Shown here: piece after piece, positions 33,019 through 41,953 of the stretch
Layout of the letters: every line of letters starts with the position of its first letter
Numbering within the stretch: the stretch's first letter is position 1
Assembly (NCBI RefSeq): GCF_024343675.1
Contig: NZ_RJUD01000098.1
Location: forward strand, 1 to 64,000
Origin: Lacihabitans sp. CS3-21
GTDB taxonomy: Bacteria; Bacteroidota; Bacteroidia; Cytophagales; Spirosomataceae
DNA: 64,000 bases
Reading direction: 5' to 3'
Made by a program: the position numbers and the translations under genes
The notes under the pieces: generated by a model
Database searches by the model: none
Seen by the model: the letters and a program-made list of their open reading frames with translations, nothing else
What the model was told of the DNA's origin: nothing

Positions 33019-34143
33019 ATGAATATTAAGGTTTTAGATGGTCTCAGAGGATTGGCCGCTCTATATGTGATGATTGGTCACGCCAGGTGGTTACTTTGGG
33101 AAGGTTATAGTGAAGGTTACTTAAAACACACTTTAGAATACAGTTGGATGGACAAAATGTCGATGTATTTCCTTTCTATGTTTAAATTTGGACATGAATC
33201 TGTCTTGTTGTTTTTCGTGCTTTCTGGATTTGTGATCCATAAAGGTTATGTAAAGAAATTTTTAACAGACTCTTTGCAAAGTGTTAACATTGGACAATTT
33301 TATATAAAAAGAATAAGGAGAATATACCCACCATTCTTGTTTGCTCTTTGCCTTACTGCTTTATTAGATTTTGTTGGAAGGGATTTTGGGTTTTCTATTT
33401 ATACGGGAAATACTCCAAATGAGGGTATTAACATCACTGTTGGTAATCAAAGTTTGACCTTAGTGACTTTTATTGGTAATGTGTTTTTTTTATTTAAAGA
33501 ATATGTGCCCATTTTTGGCACCAACGGGCCCACATGGTCATTAAAGTTAGAGTGGTGGTTTTATATGATTTACCCCATTTTCTTGTTATTGTCTAGAAAA
33601 AATATTTATTATTCTACTCTTCTAATAGTCTTATTATTTTCATTGGTTAACTATAGTTATTTTTGGACGGAAACGCTTTCCAAGGCGGTATTTAGTTCAA
33701 TAATAAGTTGGTGGGCAGGGGTGCTTTTGGCAGAAGTTTATTCTAAGAGGATAGGGATTGGCTTATTGAATTTTGCTGTGATCAACATTTTAGGGTTCTT
33801 TTTGTTGCCATTTTTGCCTATTTACAGCGATTTGTATGATTTCCGAATCGCTCTTTTACTGACCGCTTTGATTTGTTGTATTTTGTATTTTCAATCTAAA
33901 AATATCAGTTTCAAACTCATAGAGAATTTTAAGTTTTTTGGAGATTTTTCTTATACCCTCTACATAATTCACTTTCCCATTTTAGTCTTTATTTCTGGAA
34001 TTGTTCTTAAACTCAATCAAAATCAACTTCCAAAACATTCATTTTTTGTCTTATTAGGCATAATTGTTAGTTTGGGGGTGGCTTATCTTACCCATTTTTT
34101 AGTGGAACTGCCATTTATGAAGCCAAAAACTTCCAAACAATAA
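33019..34143 (+). CDS. Acyltransferase family 3 (OafA-like) membrane protein
   Basis: A 374-residue protein with about ten membrane helices. The N-terminal DGLRGLAALYVMIGHARWLL (residues 6-25) is the signature of acyltransferase-3 enzymes, with the catalytic His in the GHAR part, and FIKRIRRIYPPF-type basic loop (YIKRIRRIYPPFLFA) near 97 is the second hallmark. Such enzymes O-acetylate surface sugars, using acetyl donors from the cytoplasm. The start is the ATG at 33019 rather than an upstream TTG. The gene precedes two GT4 genes on the same strand with short gaps (37 and 4 bp), suggesting one glycan operon. Confidence 0.9.
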   Translation: MNIKVLDGLRGLAALYVMIGHARWLLWEGYSEGYLKHTLEYSWMDKMSMYFLSMFKFGHESVLLFFVLSGFVIHKGYVKKFLTDSLQSVNIGQFYIKRIRRIYPPFLFALCLTALLDFVGRDFGFSIYTGNTPNEGINITVGNQSLTLVTFIGNVFFLFKEYVPIFGTNGPTWSLKLEWWFYMIYPIFLLLSRKNIYYSTLLIVLLFSLVNYSYFWTETLSKAVFSSIISWWAGVLLAEVYSKRIGIGLLNFAVINILGFFLLPFLPIYSDLYDFRIALLLTALICCILYFQSKNISFKLIENFKFFGDFSYTLYIIHFPILVFISGIVLKLNQNQLPKHSFFVLLGIIVSLGVAYLTHFLVELPFMKPKTSKQ

Positions 34144-34180
34144 AGATGATTTTGCTACAAAAAAATTACTTTTGCTAAAC

Positions 34181-35323
34181 ATGAAGGTTTTAATAATTCA
34201 TAATATTCTCTGGACACATTATAAGTCCGTTTTGTTCGAGGCAATCGAAAAGCAAAAGACGGATAAAATGGAGATTTGTGTTTTGCAAATAGCCAAGAAT
34301 GATATCTCGAGGAAAGACATGTCTAGTCCCGAAATCAATTACCAATACAACTATAGACTGCTTTTTGATGATTTTATTGAGAATATTCCTACATTCAATA
34401 AAGTTCAAGCAGTACTTAGATATATTTGGAGCTACAAGCCTGATGTAGTGAATGTTACTGGTTGGGCTGGAGACTTGTCCTTGACTTTGGCTATTGTGTT
34501 TTCTTTTTTTTTGGGAAAAAAAGTAGTTATTTCAAATGAATCTACCTCATTTGATCATCAAAGGTCATTTCTAAAGGAACTTTTCAAGAAAGTTCTTGTA
34601 AAAATGAGTAATGGTTTTATTGTTTTTGGCAAATCTTCTAGAGATTATTTGCTTGAATTGGGTGCAAAAACTGAACAGTTTATTGAACAAAAAGGGGCTG
34701 TCGTAGATGATAAAAAAATAAGAGAAGTCTTTGAAATAGCGAAAGAAAAGAATTATTTGTCAGATGTAATTAAGACTTCTCATAACTTTATTTATGTTGG
34801 AAGAATCATTGGCGTTAAAAACATACCTATTCTTGTCAAGGCTTTTCAAAATATAAAATCTAAAATTGTTGAGGCTGAAAATTGGGGCTTGATTATTTTG
34901 GGAAATGGGCTTCTGGATAAGGAAATTGAAAAATTAATTGAAGTACATCATAAGCATATTTACAAATTCAATGCAGTAGATTGGCAAAGTGTTCCTAAAT
35001 ATTTTAGCCAATCAGATTGTCTGGTTTTACCAAGCAACTCTGAGCCATGGGGTTTGGTAGTCAATGAAGCGATGATTTGTGGTTTGGGTGTAATTGTCTC
35101 AGATTCCTGTGGTTGTAAAGACGATTTAGTTCAAGGCAATGGGTTTGTTTTCAAGACTGGAGATCAAAATAGCCTTGAAAATGCAATGAAGTCATTTGTC
35201 ATGGACAAGACCAAATTAGAAACTATGAAATCTGAATCTTTAGACATAATTAAGGATTTCAAAGTAGATGAAGTGGCCACAAGAATTATAAATGGTTTTC
35301 AAAGAATATATCAATCAGCCTAA
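34181..35323 (+). CDS. Family 4 glycosyltransferase
   Basis: A 380-residue GT-B enzyme. The N-terminal MKVLIIHNILWTHYKS strand-loop, the central HNFIYVGRIIGVKNIPILVKAF that starts the donor domain, and the nucleotide-binding DCLVLPSNSEPWGLVVNEAM followed by CGLGVIVSDSCG with its E-x7-E-like pattern all mark family GT4. It transfers a sugar from an NDP-sugar donor to a growing lipid-linked chain. The start at 34181 (ATG) lies after an in-frame TTG. It forms a close pair with the next GT4 gene, 4 bp apart. Confidence 0.9.
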   Translation: MKVLIIHNILWTHYKSVLFEAIEKQKTDKMEICVLQIAKNDISRKDMSSPEINYQYNYRLLFDDFIENIPTFNKVQAVLRYIWSYKPDVVNVTGWAGDLSLTLAIVFSFFLGKKVVISNESTSFDHQRSFLKELFKKVLVKMSNGFIVFGKSSRDYLLELGAKTEQFIEQKGAVVDDKKIREVFEIAKEKNYLSDVIKTSHNFIYVGRIIGVKNIPILVKAFQNIKSKIVEAENWGLIILGNGLLDKEIEKLIEVHHKHIYKFNAVDWQSVPKYFSQSDCLVLPSNSEPWGLVVNEAMICGLGVIVSDSCGCKDDLVQGNGFVFKTGDQNSLENAMKSFVMDKTKLETMKSESLDIIKDFKVDEVATRIINGFQRIYQSA

Positions 35324-35327
35324 TATT

Positions 35328-36434
35328 ATGCATTTTGTACATATTTTGTCTTATACTTGGGAAAACGGAGGAGCTTCAAAAGTGGTTTATGACCTAGCAA
35401 AATTCCAAGTTGAGCATGGTGACAAAGTGACCATTATCACAATGGATATGGAAGGTCAAAAAAGATATAAAGATATTGAAGGGGTAAATTTTATTTCTAT
35501 TGTTCCACAATTACTCACCAAATTTCTGCCATTGTTTTCCACTGAATTATGGCATATTTTAAAGAAAAATGAACAGGGATTTGATGTGATTCATTTGCAT
35601 GGTCTTTGGAATTTTACATTGTTGGCGGCACATTTACTCAAGTTGCATAATAATAGTATCGTTACGGTACACGGTTGTGCACATCCATATACTTTCATTG
35701 GCAATAGAATAAAACGTGGATTGTTTACTTATAGTTTTCAAAAAAACTTCTTGAAAAAAGCAAGAATGGTACATGTTCTTCATGGAGGTGAGCTAAGTGA
35801 AGTAAGTGATTATTTAGGCCAAACGACGTCAAATATTAGAATTATCCCTAACGGAATTGATGTACCAGAAATTAATTCTAAAACGCACAAAATAGGCAAC
35901 CATGTACTCTTTTTAAGTAGACTCCATCAAAAAAAAGGGTTGGATTTGCTTTTGCCAGCATTTAAACAAGTTATAAATATAATTTCTGATGCTCAGTTGA
36001 TTATAGCAGGACCAGATTTTGGAATGTTGGGTTTTGTCCAGGATTTTATAAAAAATAATGAGCTTGAAAAGTCAATAATTTACGTTGGATCTGTGGATGG
36101 TCAAGCCAAAATAGAATTATTGCAAAATTCTAAAGTTTTCGCACTCCCTTCTTATTCTGAAGGGTTCTCTATAGCAGTTCTAGAAGCATTGGTCTATCAA
36201 TTGCCAGTGGTTGTTTCAACCGAAACGGGCCTTTCAAATGAGATAAAAGAAAATGAGGCAGGGGAAGTGATAGAGCTCAATAGTAACTCTATTTCCAATG
36301 CAATCGTGGAAATTCTTCAAAACCAACATTTGGCCGATAAAATGGCCTTCAATGGCAGGAAATTGGTTGAAGAAAGATTTGAAACTTCTAAAGTTTGCGG
36401 CCAATTTGACAGTGTAGTCAAACAGTTGTTCTAA
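35328..36434 (+). CDS. Family 4 glycosyltransferase
   Basis: A 368-residue GT-B enzyme. It opens with MHFVHILSYTWENGGASKVVYDLA, a glycine-rich acceptor-domain loop, and has VLFLSRLHQKKGLDLLLPAF near residue 190 plus the donor motif ALPSYSEGFSIAVLEALVYQ followed by LPVVVSTETGL. The ATG at 35328, four bases after the upstream stop, is chosen over the frame start at 35292. It shares its last four bases with the stop codon of the next, converging gene. The pair of GT4 genes with the acyltransferase suggests sequential addition of sugars to one glycan. Confidence 0.9.
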   Translation: MHFVHILSYTWENGGASKVVYDLAKFQVEHGDKVTIITMDMEGQKRYKDIEGVNFISIVPQLLTKFLPLFSTELWHILKKNEQGFDVIHLHGLWNFTLLAAHLLKLHNNSIVTVHGCAHPYTFIGNRIKRGLFTYSFQKNFLKKARMVHVLHGGELSEVSDYLGQTTSNIRIIPNGIDVPEINSKTHKIGNHVLFLSRLHQKKGLDLLLPAFKQVINIISDAQLIIAGPDFGMLGFVQDFIKNNELEKSIIYVGSVDGQAKIELLQNSKVFALPSYSEGFSIAVLEALVYQLPVVVSTETGLSNEIKENEAGEVIELNSNSISNAIVEILQNQHLADKMAFNGRKLVEERFETSKVCGQFDSVVKQLF

Positions 36435-37696
36435 TTTTTCAAAGCTTGTTTGTCTTCAATTATCTTTATTAACGTCAATAATGTTGGAATAATTACTGGT
36501 AAAAGGTGCCTTTCGAAGCCAAATGCTATCGTATAGGGTATAAAATAAAGGCCAATTAAACTGATGTACTTAAGGCTGAGCGAAACGTGATATTTTCTGT
36601 TTCTACCTAAAAGTTTTAAAAATAAATAGATTAAACAAAACCATTGAAGGATTCTAAAAATGAGCATATAGATCATTCCAAGTAATTTCAGAGGAGTAAT
36701 GAGCGTTTTTTCGAATCCAGGAAAAATTCCATTTGGACGGATATCAAACCAAATTGTCAGGATTTTGGTAGGCAATAATTCTAAAATTTCTTTTTGGTGA
36801 TTTTCAAAATAAGCGATTGTTTTTTCTTTAAAAAATTCATTGAATTCCCATTCTGTTTTTACCGAATCTGGAATTTTATAATAATCCTCAAAATCTAAAA
36901 TATCCAAAGAATATTTTGGATAGATAGCCGCGGTTCTTTCGTTGTTACCTTTATAAATATTAAACCATTCTAAAGAATATTTCAAAGTAAATCTTCCAGA
37001 GTTTTTTTGGTTAAACGAAGCCAATGAAAATGAAGAAATAACTAATAATAAAAGACTTGCGATAATTAGTTTTGTTTTTTTTCTATCTGTAATAAATATG
37101 ATAACTGAGAGAATCGGAATAATATATAAGAAAGTATTCTTTGAAAAGAAAAGTAAAGAAGGTAAAACAATAAAATATGCTTGTTGCCACTTTGTAAATG
37201 GTTTATCATAGATAACTAAAAACCAATAGTATGCCAAAATGGGTATGATATACGATTCTTCTAAGTCTATTTGCAAACCATGTAAGAATAATTGCGGGAA
37301 ACTCAATAAAAACCCAGCGATAATAACTTTATAAATAGGCTTGATACTCCTTTTGTTTATTCCTTCATGTAGAAATGGAATCCAAAGTAAAGAGAAAATT
37401 AGATTCTTCAGAAGTGCTACAAAAAGTATTTTTTGGGTGCAAAATATTTTACTTAAATAAGCTATTAAATAGGGAATAGCTGGAAGCCTGTGGGCCCTAA
37501 AATCTATATCAATATTATCTGCATATTTCCCCTCAAACTTGTTGTGGTTGATGATGTTTTCGACCACATCCCCAAAATTAAATGCAATTTCAAAAATCGA
37601 ATGATTCCAATCTTTTAGATAAAATAAATGTAAGAAAATTGAACCTCCTAACAGATATATTAAAGTTAATAAAACAAGTTTGGCTTTAGAAATCAT
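36431..37696 (-). CDS. Polytopic membrane protein of unknown function (GT-C-like)
   Basis: A 421-residue protein with roughly ten hydrophobic helices and a periplasmic-type loop after the first one (DWNHSIFEIAFNFGDVVENI, then a stretch with DIDFRAHRLP). An acidic/aromatic first loop followed by RAHRLPAIPYLIAYL resembles GT-C glycosyltransferases or glycan polymerases, but no signature is decisive. The ATG at 37696 is chosen because the longer frame begins with TTG. Its location in the glycan region supports a role in surface polysaccharide or lipid-linked sugar metabolism. Confidence 0.65.
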   Translation of the reverse strand: MISKAKLVLLTLIYLLGGSIFLHLFYLKDWNHSIFEIAFNFGDVVENIINHNKFEGKYADNIDIDFRAHRLPAIPYLIAYLSKIFCTQKILFVALLKNLIFSLLWIPFLHEGINKRSIKPIYKVIIAGFLLSFPQLFLHGLQIDLEESYIIPILAYYWFLVIYDKPFTKWQQAYFIVLPSLLFFSKNTFLYIIPILSVIIFITDRKKTKLIIASLLLLVISSFSLASFNQKNSGRFTLKYSLEWFNIYKGNNERTAAIYPKYSLDILDFEDYYKIPDSVKTEWEFNEFFKEKTIAYFENHQKEILELLPTKILTIWFDIRPNGIFPGFEKTLITPLKLLGMIYMLIFRILQWFCLIYLFLKLLGRNRKYHVSLSLKYISLIGLYFIPYTIAFGFERHLLPVIIPTLLTLIKIIEDKQALKN

Positions 37697-37832
37697 AAAG
37701 AATTGTTGATGAAACTTTCTTATTACTGAAAAACGTCCCAAAATTAGTACATAATCTCTTTGTTAGGGAAGTTTTTTTTCAGTCGGCGAGCGAGTCTACT
37801 TCCAAGTTTGTAATTTTAATAGCTCGATTTAT

Positions 37833-37840
37833 TATCTTTG
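37833..37840 (+). promoter_or_regulatory. -7 promoter element of the SGNH hydrolase gene
   Basis: TATCTTTG with TTTG at 37807-37810, spacer 22 bp, about 100 bp before the ATG at 37939. Confidence 0.5.
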
Positions 37841-37938
37841 CCCACATTTTGCAAGATCACTTTAAATTGATGCAAGTTTTCAATGGATCTTATCCAAAAT
37901 TGAAATTTCTTTAACCGAAGCTTAAATAAAAATTCTAA

Positions 37939-39009
37939 ATGCTAAAAGGTATTTTCTCGAAAATCATCTATTTGTTCTACGTTTTGATCATTGTAGCAAT
38001 AGCATTAGAGGTATTTCTTCGTTTTTTCTCTCCCGTTCCCGTCCGATTAAAGGGCAATGAAGTTGTCTTACCAAAAAATCAGAAATACACTTTACCGAAT
38101 GAGAAGTTTACTAAATTATCCAAAAATGCAATTCACACCAAAAATTCTGTAGGGTTTAGAGGTGAAGAATGGGATGTTAACTCAAAAAGGACGAAGATTA
38201 TATTTATAGGAGGAAGCACCACGGAGTGTTTTTTTATAGATGATAACAAACACTGGCCTTTTTTGGTAAGCAAAAAAATGGGCCCTCAATTTTTAGTAAA
38301 TAATGCTGGGTTGAATGGCCACTCAACAAAAGGGCATATTGCTCTCCTAAATGGCTATTTGTCAGAGTTAAAGCCTGATTATGCATTCTTTTTAATTGGT
38401 ATCAACGATATGGCCACTACTGAGAATGGCGGAAATAGTTTCGACGCTAAGCTTACTGAGAAAAATGCTGAATATTATGTGCTACAAATAGAGGAATATT
38501 CAAGACTTGTGAATTTAATTCATTCATTCTATAGAAGTTATCAAGCCTTTAAATTGGGCGTAAGAGACAATGCAGAATGGAATCTGAAAAAGCAATATAA
38601 TCAGAAATATCTTAGCCAAGATGAAATGAATAAGGTCTTAAACCTGCACAAAAAAGCTCAAATTCATTATGCAGAAAGCGTGATGACCTTGATAAATATT
38701 TGTAAAAAGAACGCGGTTAAACCTATATTCATTACACAACCTCTGCTTTTTGGAGAAGGAATTGATCCAACTTCAGGTATAGATTTGGGTAGCTATGAAG
38801 TTTATAACATGAGCGGCAAACAATATTTCCAGAAACTTGAAATGTATAATCAAACGCTGAGTGATTTGTGTAAAGAACAAAACATTAAGTGCATCGATTT
38901 AGCGAAATTGCTACCGAAAGACAGTAAATATTTTTTCGATGATATGCATTTTTCAGATGCTGGTTGCGTTAAAGTTAGCGAGATCATTGCTGAGAATTGG
39001 AAAAACTAA
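37939..39009 (+). CDS. SGNH/GDSL hydrolase family protein with N-terminal membrane anchor
   Basis: A 356-residue protein with one N-terminal membrane helix (LFYVLIIVAIALEVFLRFF). The SGNH blocks are FIGGSTTECFF near residue 88 (Ser), NNAGLNGHSTKGH (Gly block), FFLIGINDMATT near 153 (Asn block) and FFDDMHFSDAG near 333 (Asp and His). GGST in place of GDS is common in glycan-modifying members of this superfamily such as acetylesterases and AlgJ/PatB-like proteins. It probably acts on acyl groups of a surface polymer in the periplasm. It follows the glycan genes but is separately transcribed. Confidence 0.85.
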   Translation: MLKGIFSKIIYLFYVLIIVAIALEVFLRFFSPVPVRLKGNEVVLPKNQKYTLPNEKFTKLSKNAIHTKNSVGFRGEEWDVNSKRTKIIFIGGSTTECFFIDDNKHWPFLVSKKMGPQFLVNNAGLNGHSTKGHIALLNGYLSELKPDYAFFLIGINDMATTENGGNSFDAKLTEKNAEYYVLQIEEYSRLVNLIHSFYRSYQAFKLGVRDNAEWNLKKQYNQKYLSQDEMNKVLNLHKKAQIHYAESVMTLINICKKNAVKPIFITQPLLFGEGIDPTSGIDLGSYEVYNMSGKQYFQKLEMYNQTLSDLCKEQNIKCIDLAKLLPKDSKYFFDDMHFSDAGCVKVSEIIAENWKN

Positions 39010-39048
39010 GTTTTTTGTTCTAAATACAGGGTTTTATTTGACTTTCAA

Positions 39049-39079
39049 TTTGTTTATTAGAAATAAAATCTTAATTTTG
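39049..39079 (+). promoter_or_regulatory. Promoter of rplU-rpmA
   Basis: TTTG at 39049-39052, a 19-bp spacer and TAATTTTG at 39072-39079, continued by CACTCC. The same extended word (TTAATTTTGCA, one base, TCC) occurs at the rpsT promoter. Transcription would begin near 39085, about 32 bases before the ATG. Confidence 0.8.
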
Positions 39080-39116
39080 CACTCCAATTTTTTATTATCA
39101 TTTAAATTTAGCTAAG

Positions 39117-39431
39117 ATGTACGCAATCGTAGAGATAGCAGGCCAGCAGTTTAAAGTTGAAAAGGGTCGTTTCATTTATACCCACCGTTTGGCGGGAGAA
39201 ACGAACGCTGAGCTTGTTTTTGACAAGGTTCTCCTTGTTGATAATGGCGGTGCAGTTTCCGTAGGAGCTCCAACCGTGGCAGGTGCAACCGTAAAATGCA
39301 CAATTATTGAACACTTGAAAGGTGAGAAAGTCATCGTATTCAAGAAAAAAAGACGTAAAAGTTACCAAAAGCAAAACGGACATCGTCAATCGTTGACTAA
39401 GATTCAAATTGACGAAATCATTGCAGCTTAA
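39117..39431 (+). CDS. rplU: Ribosomal protein L21
   Basis: A 104-residue protein with the L21 pattern: MYAIVEIAGQQFKVEKGRFI at the N-terminus, LVDNGGAVSVGAPTVAGATV in the middle and IVFKKKRRKSYQKQNGHRQ in the basic rRNA-binding loop near residues 76-95. It binds 23S rRNA in the large subunit. It is followed after 29 bp by rpmA, the normal L21-L27 pair. Confidence 0.98.
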   Translation: MYAIVEIAGQQFKVEKGRFIYTHRLAGETNAELVFDKVLLVDNGGAVSVGAPTVAGATVKCTIIEHLKGEKVIVFKKKRRKSYQKQNGHRQSLTKIQIDEIIAA

Positions 39432-39460
39432 TTAATTAATATTTAAAACATTAAAAGACG

Positions 39461-39727
39461 ATGGCACATAAGAAAGGAGTCGGTAGTTCGAGAAACGGTC
39501 GTGAATCAGAAAGCAAGCGTTTAGGCGTGAAATTATACGGTGGACAGTCAGCTATTGCTGGTAACATCATCGTTCGTCAACGTGGAACAAAACACAATCC
39601 AGGTCAAAATGTAGGCTTAGGTCGTGACCATACGTTGTTTGCTTTAAGAGATGGTTTAGTGACTTTCAAAAAAGGTCGTGATGGCAAATCATTTGTACAT
39701 GTGCTACCTGCACCTGTGGAAGCTTAA
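39461..39727 (+). CDS. rpmA: Ribosomal protein L27
   Basis: An 88-residue protein beginning [20 protein letters not shown], then LGVKLYGGQ and [24 protein letters not shown], the L27 hallmarks. The N-terminus reaches the peptidyl-transferase centre; there is no cleavable extension like that of Firmicutes. It ends the rplU operon and is followed by a terminator 19 bp downstream. Confidence 0.98.
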   Translation: MAHKKGVGSSRNGRESESKRLGVKLYGGQSAIAGNIIVRQRGTKHNPGQNVGLGRDHTLFALRDGLVTFKKGRDGKSFVHVLPAPVEA

Positions 39728-39746
39728 TTTCCGTTAAGAAATTTTG

Positions 39747-39772
39747 AAAAAAGAGGCTTAGCCTCTTTTTTT
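39747..39772 (+). terminator. Rho-independent terminator of rplU-rpmA
   Basis: An 11-bp stem AAAAAAGAGGC / GCCTCTTTTTT with a 3-base loop, ending in a T-run to 39772. Confidence 0.9.
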
Positions 39773-39854
39773 ATGCCCAAAAATCAAACTTAATCAATAA
39801 AATTGGTGTTTTATAGTTTAGAAAAATGATAATTATATGTTGAAGAGAAATACA

Positions 39855-40433
39855 ATGATTTATACGGAGTTGAGTCCAAATCCTAACTCAATGAAGTTTG
39901 TTTTAAACTTTGAAATAGTACCTGAAGGCCTTTCTTTCGATTATCCAGATATGGCATCGGCCATGGATGAATCTAAAGCTTCACCATTGGCAGCAGATAT
40001 TTTTCAGTTTCATTTTGTTCAAAGGGTATTTTTGTCTTCCAACTTTATTACCATCACCAAAGATTCAGATATTGAATGGGAAGAGTGTTTATTTGATCTA
40101 AAAAAATTCCTGAAGATATTTTTTGATGAAAATAACACCGTTTTTGCTCAGAAAACGATAGATTCAAATACCTTAATTGTAGATGCTAATGACTCTTCCG
40201 TAGTTGCCAAAATCAAAGCTACATTAGATCAATACGTGCGTCCAGCAGTTGAATCTGATGGTGGAGCCATTAACTTTTCATCTTTTGACGAAGAATCAGG
40301 ATTGGTGAAAGTGTTCCTCCAAGGGTCATGCAGCGGATGTCCATCTGCCACTATCACACTCAAATCAGGTATTGAACGTCTATTGACTTCAATGGTTCCT
40401 GAGGTTAAATTGGTTGAAGCCGAAGAGATTTAA
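39855..40433 (+). CDS. NifU-like iron-sulphur scaffold protein (Nfu)
   Basis: A 192-residue protein made of an N-terminal Nfu_N domain (MIYTELSPNPNSMKFVLNFE, residues 1-85) and a C-terminal NifU domain (about 105-190) with the cluster-binding motif GSCSGCPSATITLK (CxxC). It assembles or carries [4Fe-4S] clusters to client proteins. The ATG at 39855 is preferred because Nfu_N homologues begin at this point, but an in-frame ATG at 39837 adds six residues and cannot be excluded. It lies alone between rpmA and the regulator gene. Confidence 0.9.
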   Translation: MIYTELSPNPNSMKFVLNFEIVPEGLSFDYPDMASAMDESKASPLAADIFQFHFVQRVFLSSNFITITKDSDIEWEECLFDLKKFLKIFFDENNTVFAQKTIDSNTLIVDANDSSVVAKIKATLDQYVRPAVESDGGAINFSSFDEESGLVKVFLQGSCSGCPSATITLKSGIERLLTSMVPEVKLVEAEEI

Positions 40434-40437
40434 GCAA

Positions 40438-41916
40438 TTAAATCAGCTTTGCGATGGCCTCCTTCATTTGATTTATTTGCCTTTTTTTCTGTAGAATGGT
40501 TGGTGCGGCAACTCTTTCTTTACAATCGAAAATCGAACATTTTTCACATGTTTGATTTACCTTTTGGTGTTTTACCTTTGGATCACTCAAGAAAGCGATT
40601 TTTTGACTTACCTCTTGAGATATTTCAAAACCAATGCTTACACTTACATTGGTGCTTTCTAGTATATTTAGAGGTCTAGCGATAGATATTACAAAGTACT
40701 GATTACCAGCATCTTCATAATCTGAAACTTGAGCTTGTACAAGCAATTCGTCTTTTTTGTTTTTTTGTAAAGATGAGAGGTCGTCAAGTATCTTTAGAGA
40801 AACCCATCTGCGGCAATAGTTTTCGTTTTTGCTTTCTTGTGGGTCGTGCAATTTTGAAAGATGCAGCTCCTTTGTTAATACATAATCTTTAGAACCAATC
40901 GGTGCTTCAAACCTCAAGAAAAACAGTTTGTCAATTTCAAAACAATTAGGGAGAATACTAAAAACCCTGTGAAGTAAGGTCTCTGGAGTGGTTTGGAATT
41001 TATTTATTATATCAGTTAGTTTTTTCTCAGAGAATTTTTCTGATGCAAAAAGCTGTTTTAAACTTTGAACCAAAGGTTCTTTTTTAATGAGTATAGCTCC
41101 AGCAAAATATGAAGCTTGAAAATTGTTAAAAACCTCTTCAAAAGAGTTTACCTGTATCCAAGAAGAGGTCATAGGTCTCATTTTGAGATTCATGTGAAGG
41201 AAACCCAGTTCTCTTGCCAAAGTAAATGCTCTTTGGTCAGATGATATTCTTTTGTTGATTAAAAGTTTTTTCGATTTAGGGATAAATACTGACCTAATTG
41301 AACCTAAAACAGGGTAATCTTTCTCATCGAAAAATTCAATGATTATTCCATATTGATCAGATAGTAGGTTGGACAAATAAAACTCATCAATTACTTTTTC
41401 ATCAGGGATATTGTTCTTTTTTAAAAATTCTTCTGCAATTTCTTCAAGCTCTGGGAAGTAGTTATTGTGCATTTCTTGGTAGGAGCGAAGCACTGCAAAA
41501 TAAAACTGCTCTACACTCATACTGTAGCTTTTACCGATTTTTATGATGGTGTTGATAAAAGCACTTAATTTGGTAGGTGCATCTGAGAGCATTTCCAACA
41601 AATTAGCGGGGTCAATTCCAAAAAAATCAAAAGGAATTTCAGTTAGAAAATTCGATTTGAGTAAATTAGAAATAGGCTGTAGTTTTTTGTTTAGTTTGAG
41701 AGATACCAAACTGTCATATTCAATTCCTAAAGCCTCTGCCAAAGATGAAATTTTGTCTGCTTTTGGATATTTTTTACCTTTTTCAATTTCATTGATGTAA
41801 GACATTGAAAGGCCCGAAATATTTGATAAGTCTTGTAAGGAATATCCTTTTTCTTGGCGTAATTGTTTGAGTTTTAGGCCAAATATAAGTTTTATATGAT
41901 CTGTGTTAAGGCTCAT
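40438..41916 (-). CDS. RamB/ScfR-type XRE regulator with ImmA/IrrE-like domain
   Basis: A 492-residue regulator. Residues 12-66 form an XRE helix-turn-helix (LKQLRQEKGYSLQDLSNISG then LSMSYINEIEKGKKYP). The middle is an ImmA/IrrE-like domain in which the zinc motif HExxH is degenerate (RELGF in LARELGFLHMN), so peptidase activity is unlikely. The C-terminus has CEKCSIFDCKERVAAP, the cysteine pattern of the DUF2083 domain of short-chain-acyl regulators such as RamB. Those control acetate, propionate or glyoxylate metabolism; the target here is unknown. The ATG at 41916 avoids overlap with the upstream lipoprotein gene. Confidence 0.8.
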   Translation of the reverse strand: MSLNTDHIKLIFGLKLKQLRQEKGYSLQDLSNISGLSMSYINEIEKGKKYPKADKISSLAEALGIEYDSLVSLKLNKKLQPISNLLKSNFLTEIPFDFFGIDPANLLEMLSDAPTKLSAFINTIIKIGKSYSMSVEQFYFAVLRSYQEMHNNYFPELEEIAEEFLKKNNIPDEKVIDEFYLSNLLSDQYGIIIEFFDEKDYPVLGSIRSVFIPKSKKLLINKRISSDQRAFTLARELGFLHMNLKMRPMTSSWIQVNSFEEVFNNFQASYFAGAILIKKEPLVQSLKQLFASEKFSEKKLTDIINKFQTTPETLLHRVFSILPNCFEIDKLFFLRFEAPIGSKDYVLTKELHLSKLHDPQESKNENYCRRWVSLKILDDLSSLQKNKKDELLVQAQVSDYEDAGNQYFVISIARPLNILESTNVSVSIGFEISQEVSQKIAFLSDPKVKHQKVNQTCEKCSIFDCKERVAAPTILQKKRQINQMKEAIAKLI

Positions 41917-41953
41917 TATTATTTCGGAATTTTCTAGTTTATTGGCTGATTCC

